This document shows positions 60,055 through 64,000 of a DNA stretch of 64,000 nucleotides, piece by piece. Made by a program: the position numbers and the translations under genes. This stretch comes from Gerris lacustris. Lineage: Eukaryota; Arthropoda; Insecta; Hemiptera; Gerridae. The notes below the pieces were generated by a model. That model saw only the letters and a program-made list of their open reading frames with translations, did no database searches and had not been told where the DNA came from. Within the stretch, counting starts at the first letter, position 1; each line of letters begins with the position of its first letter. The stretch covers positions 113,057,313 through 113,121,312 of the forward strand of contig OX578276.1 of the NCBI GenBank assembly GCA_951217055.1, written 5' to 3'.

Positions 60055-60980
60055 TTTAACTGTAACTGTAAAGTGAATAAACAGTGTTTCAAATTATAAA
60101 GAAACTAGGTTCAAGAAGATATTTTTACAGGCTATATCTATAACATCTATAAGTCCCCATGATTAACTTATAGAGTCTAATAAGGGGGAAAAGTTAACGT
60201 ATTTAAAGGAACTCAATCGAAAAAACCGAATCCTCGGGTCAATAAAAAGAAATTTAGAGAGATAAGAAGGCGTGAGGAAGAAAAGTTTAAAAAAGAAATA
60301 AGAAGAAATCTACTGAGATACAGAGGGAATTGAGTCGTCCCAAGAACAAGGCAAGGTCTAAGGAGGGCAAAAAGGCAACGGCGCGGCATTAGGCTTATCG
60401 TATACGGACAAAAGTGACAGACAGACTGACTGACAGGACATTCTGGTTGGATTAACAAAAGCCGACACATCCTGGAGGCCCTTTTCACCGACAAAATGCC
60501 ACTTCGTTCAAATCAACCGGCACCTTTATACCTTACCAGCATCCTCCCTTAATTGACTCTAAGACTTAAAAACTTATTTCACACGTTAGGATTTAAGACC
60601 GATCAGAGTTAGAAATTGACTTGATGACGTTTGACAGTCCATGACTTCAACGGAACAAAAGAATCAATTTAATTTTATCAATGGATTTCCCTTATTTGAT
60701 CTGCCCGATTCAGAGAATGAGATATAATTAAATATTTAAATATAAATAATTAATCTAAAATGACACGGATTTTCATTTAGAACGAATTAATCAAGGTCTA
60801 CTAATTTTAGACCATAAATGCACCCTACTTACCTTGACATAACTCGTTTAACGTTTGAACTAAAATAAAAGATAAATATTTTACCCAAGAAAAATTAAAT
60901 TATAGCATTGTAAAATGTGTATACAACAAACGAGTAAACCCCCAATTAAAAGGGATGAAAGTGTAATTAACAATTACATA

Positions 60981-61238
60981 TCGATGGTGTTGCGCCAAAA
61001 GGGCCAATCTGCATTTTATATTTGAATTCTAAAACTTGAAAAGCTATAATGAAAAATTGATATTTGAATGCCTTATTTATATTTTTATTCATTTAAAATA
61101 TACTTGGATACCTAATTAATAAGTCAAATTAACCAAATTTATTTTATTAATTATAAATAAAAAAACAAACGTGATATTAGTTGCAGATTGGCCCTTGTGG
61201 ATTTTTTCAGATTGGCCCTTTTGGCGCAACACCATCGA
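60981..61238. mobile_element. MITE, 258 bp, 31-bp perfect ends, TA-flanked
   Basis: Both ends read inward as TCGATGGTGTTGCGCCAAAA followed by GGGCCAATCTG, identical over 31 bp, with TA on each side. A second CAGATTGGCCCTT lies just inside the right end. There is no coding frame. It suits a Tc1/mariner-type MITE. Confidence 0.9.
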
Positions 61239-62171
61239 TATATACTTAAAGGGCCAAGCAAAAATGTAGGCCAAAAATAATGATTAAAAAAGAATTAGCT
61301 AAAGCAGATTAAAAAAAAATGTGCTTTAACATTAATTGTAATAAGATAAGCTTCAGAAAAAAGTTATTACACAACTTTAATTTTACAAAATGACCAAGTC
61401 AATTAATTTTAATGGAAAGCACACACTTTTAACAATTAAACAAAGATTGTCTTCAGAGCATAAAGATTTGTGCCTTTTTTACACTGCTTTTAACCAATTG
61501 AGCCATTAGCTTAGTAATTGCTTCCAAATTGTCACAAAAACAGCGAGAATATTATTTGAGTCAAAAGATTCTACATGGTCTTCACGATGGCTAAAACTAG
61601 ATAAGTATTGAATACCTTTTGACAACAGTCAACAAGAGGAAATTGGTGTTGAAAGCCAAATGGGCAATTAAGCAAGTATTAAAACCCGTCATAACTACAG
61701 AGAAGGTTTAAGCCGCTGGCTGGGTTAGCCAATATTTAGAGAATAGGCGATATCGGTTTTCCAAGTGTATATGGTTAAGGCTCGAACCTGAAACCTTACA
61801 AGGTTGAATTATGTAGCAACAACATGGCTTTGTTAGCTCCCTTTAGTTGTTGCAATTGGCTGCTTACAACTTGGACTCAGGGCAAAACATCTAACTCCAA
61901 CTAATAATATCCGATACCATACATATTCAATTCTCTCTTAAACTTGGTCTTTTTCCAATTACAACTAAAACTAATAATAATCCATCAGACAAAATCTAAA
62001 GATTCATTAAAAAGCAAGACAAGAGCAAAACAGAGATATAGTGACTGATGCATGATGTTTATAAAGATGTTTATTTTATCTGTAATCTGTAAGACAAGTT
62101 TAAATCAAAAATATACATTCCTTTAGAAAGGAGAACGAGTCGATAACATATCTTATTTAATACAAATGTGG

Positions 62172-62259
<88 letters not shown>

Positions 62260-63100
62260 TGAGAGTTTATAATATATATAGCTACCCACACACTCGAAAT
62301 AGGTAGTAGTGGGGGAGAGGAAGGTTGAAAATTAAATAAAACGTAAGTGGAAAGGGGGTTGTTGTCATGAATGCATGGTATTACTAATGTGGAGAAAATT
62401 TCATATTCTAATAAGGGCTGTTAGACTGTCTGGTAGAGGGAGGGGTCTCAAGAGCTTCCAGTGGATATTACCCAGTGAATACGAGGTGCCTTTGAAGCAC
62501 TCACAGTAGCACTTAAAAACACACGGCCCCCAAAAACACCAAGAGTGCCAGTACCAAGCAAACAACAGCACCATATAACATGTGTTTTTATTCGGCAAAC
62601 ACTCACACTTATTACTGTCAAGCATTTCTACATTTATTACAACGCATTAAACCCTCCGACCCGGAGAGACCAGGGCTAAGTGACACACCTCAACAACCTG
62701 GCATTATGCACATGCACACAAATCCTTTACAATTTCTTTAGAATAACCGCATTATAAGTATTGTGGCTCATTTAACAAGATTAAACTGATAACCCTTATT
62801 ATTCATTCCGTGAAAAAGTTAATAACAACCTATATAAGATACAAAACTATTTAACGTCATAAATGTAAAAAAAGTATAATATATTTGTGGAAATGACTCT
62901 TTTAACTTTAAACTCGTAGACTAATGTATTTTATCGAACCGTTTTGGAGTTATGAGATTTAATTTATTTTAAAATAGTATACTTTGTGTAAAATATTTTC
63001 TATTCCAAAACTATTATGGCTGGAACATTGTGATGTGCACAGTTTCAAGTAGCATTTAATTTTCAGGAAAAAATAAGGTTATTATTTTACAGTCTGTTCA
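61239..63100. other. No gene seen; (TA)n tract
   Basis: AT-rich sequence with a (TA)n tract at about 62176-62254. A Cys-rich 74-codon ORF at 62401-62625 (minus) shows no domain or splice context that would support it. Confidence 0.4.
62176..62254. repeat. (TA)n microsatellite
   Basis: About 79 bp of TA repeat. Confidence 0.97.
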
Positions 63101-63102
63101 TG

Positions 63103-63535
63103 TATACACTGTCCACGGATGGAGTTGCCATAATAAAATCAATTTTCATTTTCAAAAATGATTTTTTTTCTTAATTGATTATCTCTTTATTACATTTCAT
63201 GTTGTTTTTATGAAATTAAGCAATAAATACCAAAACTTTTAATGTACTCAATGAGACCTTTAAATCGACCGCTCATTAATTAGAATTAGACAAATGTGAC
63301 TTTTTAAAAATGGAAATTTGGTCCGGTTCCTCTACTCTTATACCTACGATTTTAAAAAATTGCACTTTTTGGGTACAGGGTACATTTGGAACAAAGATTA
63401 ATACCATAAATCTTCATTTAAGAACAAGCAGGAAATTTGATGAAGAGTGACTTTTCTTCGAAAATTGTAATTTTTGTGAAATTTACACGTATAATATTAC
63501 ATGTATAGGAATCCAACCATGGACATACTGTGTAT
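63103..63535. mobile_element. Probable terminal-inverted-repeat element
   Basis: CACTGTCCACGGATGGAGTTGCC at the left and GGAATCCAACCATGGACATACTGTG at the right are imperfect inverted ends. Internal blocks (ACCTTTAAATCGACC, GGTACAGGGTAC, ATAAATCTTCATTT) recur at 57967-58482. Confidence 0.55.
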
Positions 63536-63537
63536 GT

Positions 63538-63575
63538 GTCAATGTGCACTCATATATATATGACTGCACATTGAC
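63538..63575. repeat. Near-perfect 38-bp palindrome
   Basis: GTCAATGTGCA and TGCACATTGAC flank TCATATATATATGA, itself a palindrome. Confidence 0.85.
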
Positions 63576-63714
63576 CAGAATTGGGAAATTATATTACGAT
63601 AACATTACGATTGGAGTACGATAACAAAAACCGGCCTTAACTTTTCTTCTGTCTATCTGTCACCACAGATCTGACTTAATAGGTGCAAAACAGGCTGAAC
63701 AAAGTCAAATAATT

Positions 63715-64000
63715 TTTATCTACGATTGATACGATATATAAATATTGTATCTCTGTTTAGATGCGTAGAAAGTGATTCTTTACATTTTACATACTTGTTT
63801 CAATGCGCATGCGCGTTTCATAAATCTCTTTTTTCCGTACTAGGGCGGAAAAAAGAGGAATTCTTCACCGTTAAATCGTGCGGTAAGATTAGCAAGTTTG
63901 TTTACATTTAACAAAACTAATTTGCTGTTTGTTTAATTAAAGTAACAGTTTATATCGAGGTTTTAGTGAAAATTAATGAGAGATTTTAGAAATGATTAAT
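63715..64000 (+). mobile_element. Dispersed repeat family R1, copy 3 (cut by window end)
   Basis: It starts TTTTATCTACGATTGATACGA, carries TGCGCATGCGCG at 63804-63815 and the GAATTCTTC hairpin half, and continues through TTTGTTTACATTTAACAAAA to the window edge in the same orientation as the other copies. Confidence 0.75.

Noticed and set aside
62401..62625. Cys-rich 74-codon minus-strand ORF as a secreted peptide
   Set aside because: No signal peptide cleavage context, splice sites or known cysteine pattern could be seen.

Overview
This is an AT-rich eukaryotic window that reads as intronic and intergenic DNA from an arthropod, probably an insect and possibly a hemipteran (the hemipteran guess is low confidence). 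Reasons: very long (TA)n tracts, no compact or operonic genes, interrupted short coding blocks with GT/AG borders, and a dense mix of decayed transposons typical of insects (Helitron, hAT, PIF/Harbinger, Penelope-like, Copia, Ty3/Gypsy, many hairpin MITEs). Nothing looks bacterial; there is no rRNA operon, CRISPR array or convincing functional tRNA gene.

Region by region. 1-2,000 holds a Copia reverse-transcriptase relic (minus strand) and a hAT relic whose left terminal repeat begins at 1420. 3,664-8,535 holds the only host gene I can support: four plus-strand coding blocks (3664-3767, 4362-4433, 7870-8034, 8424-8514) whose splice phases agree at all three junctions, ending in TGA and followed by AATAAA. 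I do not recognise the product. Its introns carry an 895-bp foldback, a 247-bp hairpin and a long (TA)n tract. 11,068-14,554 holds a dispersed repeat with an NRF-1/Ewg-like palindrome, a hAT end with BED-type transposase remnants, a Penelope-like element 3' half with a GIY-YIG domain, and a terminal-inverted-repeat element. 18,456-18,540 is a pair of back-to-back hairpins joined to a 5S-rRNA-like segment.

19,210-21,705 is a Helitron (minus strand) with both ends recognisable. Its N-terminal coding region carries a 71-bp tandem array, and a hAT MITE with an 8-bp target duplication has inserted into that array. 22,401-22,972 is a long-armed foldback, with a solo arm at 24,229. 25,451-27,275 is a Ty3/Gypsy integrase fragment whose presumed LTR is broken by a second Helitron-like insertion. 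33,520-34,689 is another hAT MITE with an 8-bp duplication. 36,696-37,571 and 53,776-54,450 are two copies of one family with AGGGTCCGTAGGC ends. 39,885-40,375 is a Copia RNase H relic. 55,219-56,270 is a mirrored four-unit element. 56,516-58,892 is a nest of PIF/Harbinger-type elements. 59,267 and 63,715 are further copies of the repeat at 11,068, and 60,981-61,238 is a short MITE with 31-bp perfect ends.

Between these lie long AT-rich stretches with no coding signal, punctuated by islands of higher GC and purine-rich unique sequence (for example 16.8-17.4, 23.2-23.7, 31.8-32.3, 36.0-36.5, 43.3-43.9, 44.9-45.3, 46.3-46.7, 47.4-47.8 and 52.1-52.9 kb) that do not resemble the transposons and could be conserved noncoding sequence. 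No two genes here visibly work together: the window is one host gene end plus layered, mutually interrupting mobile elements.
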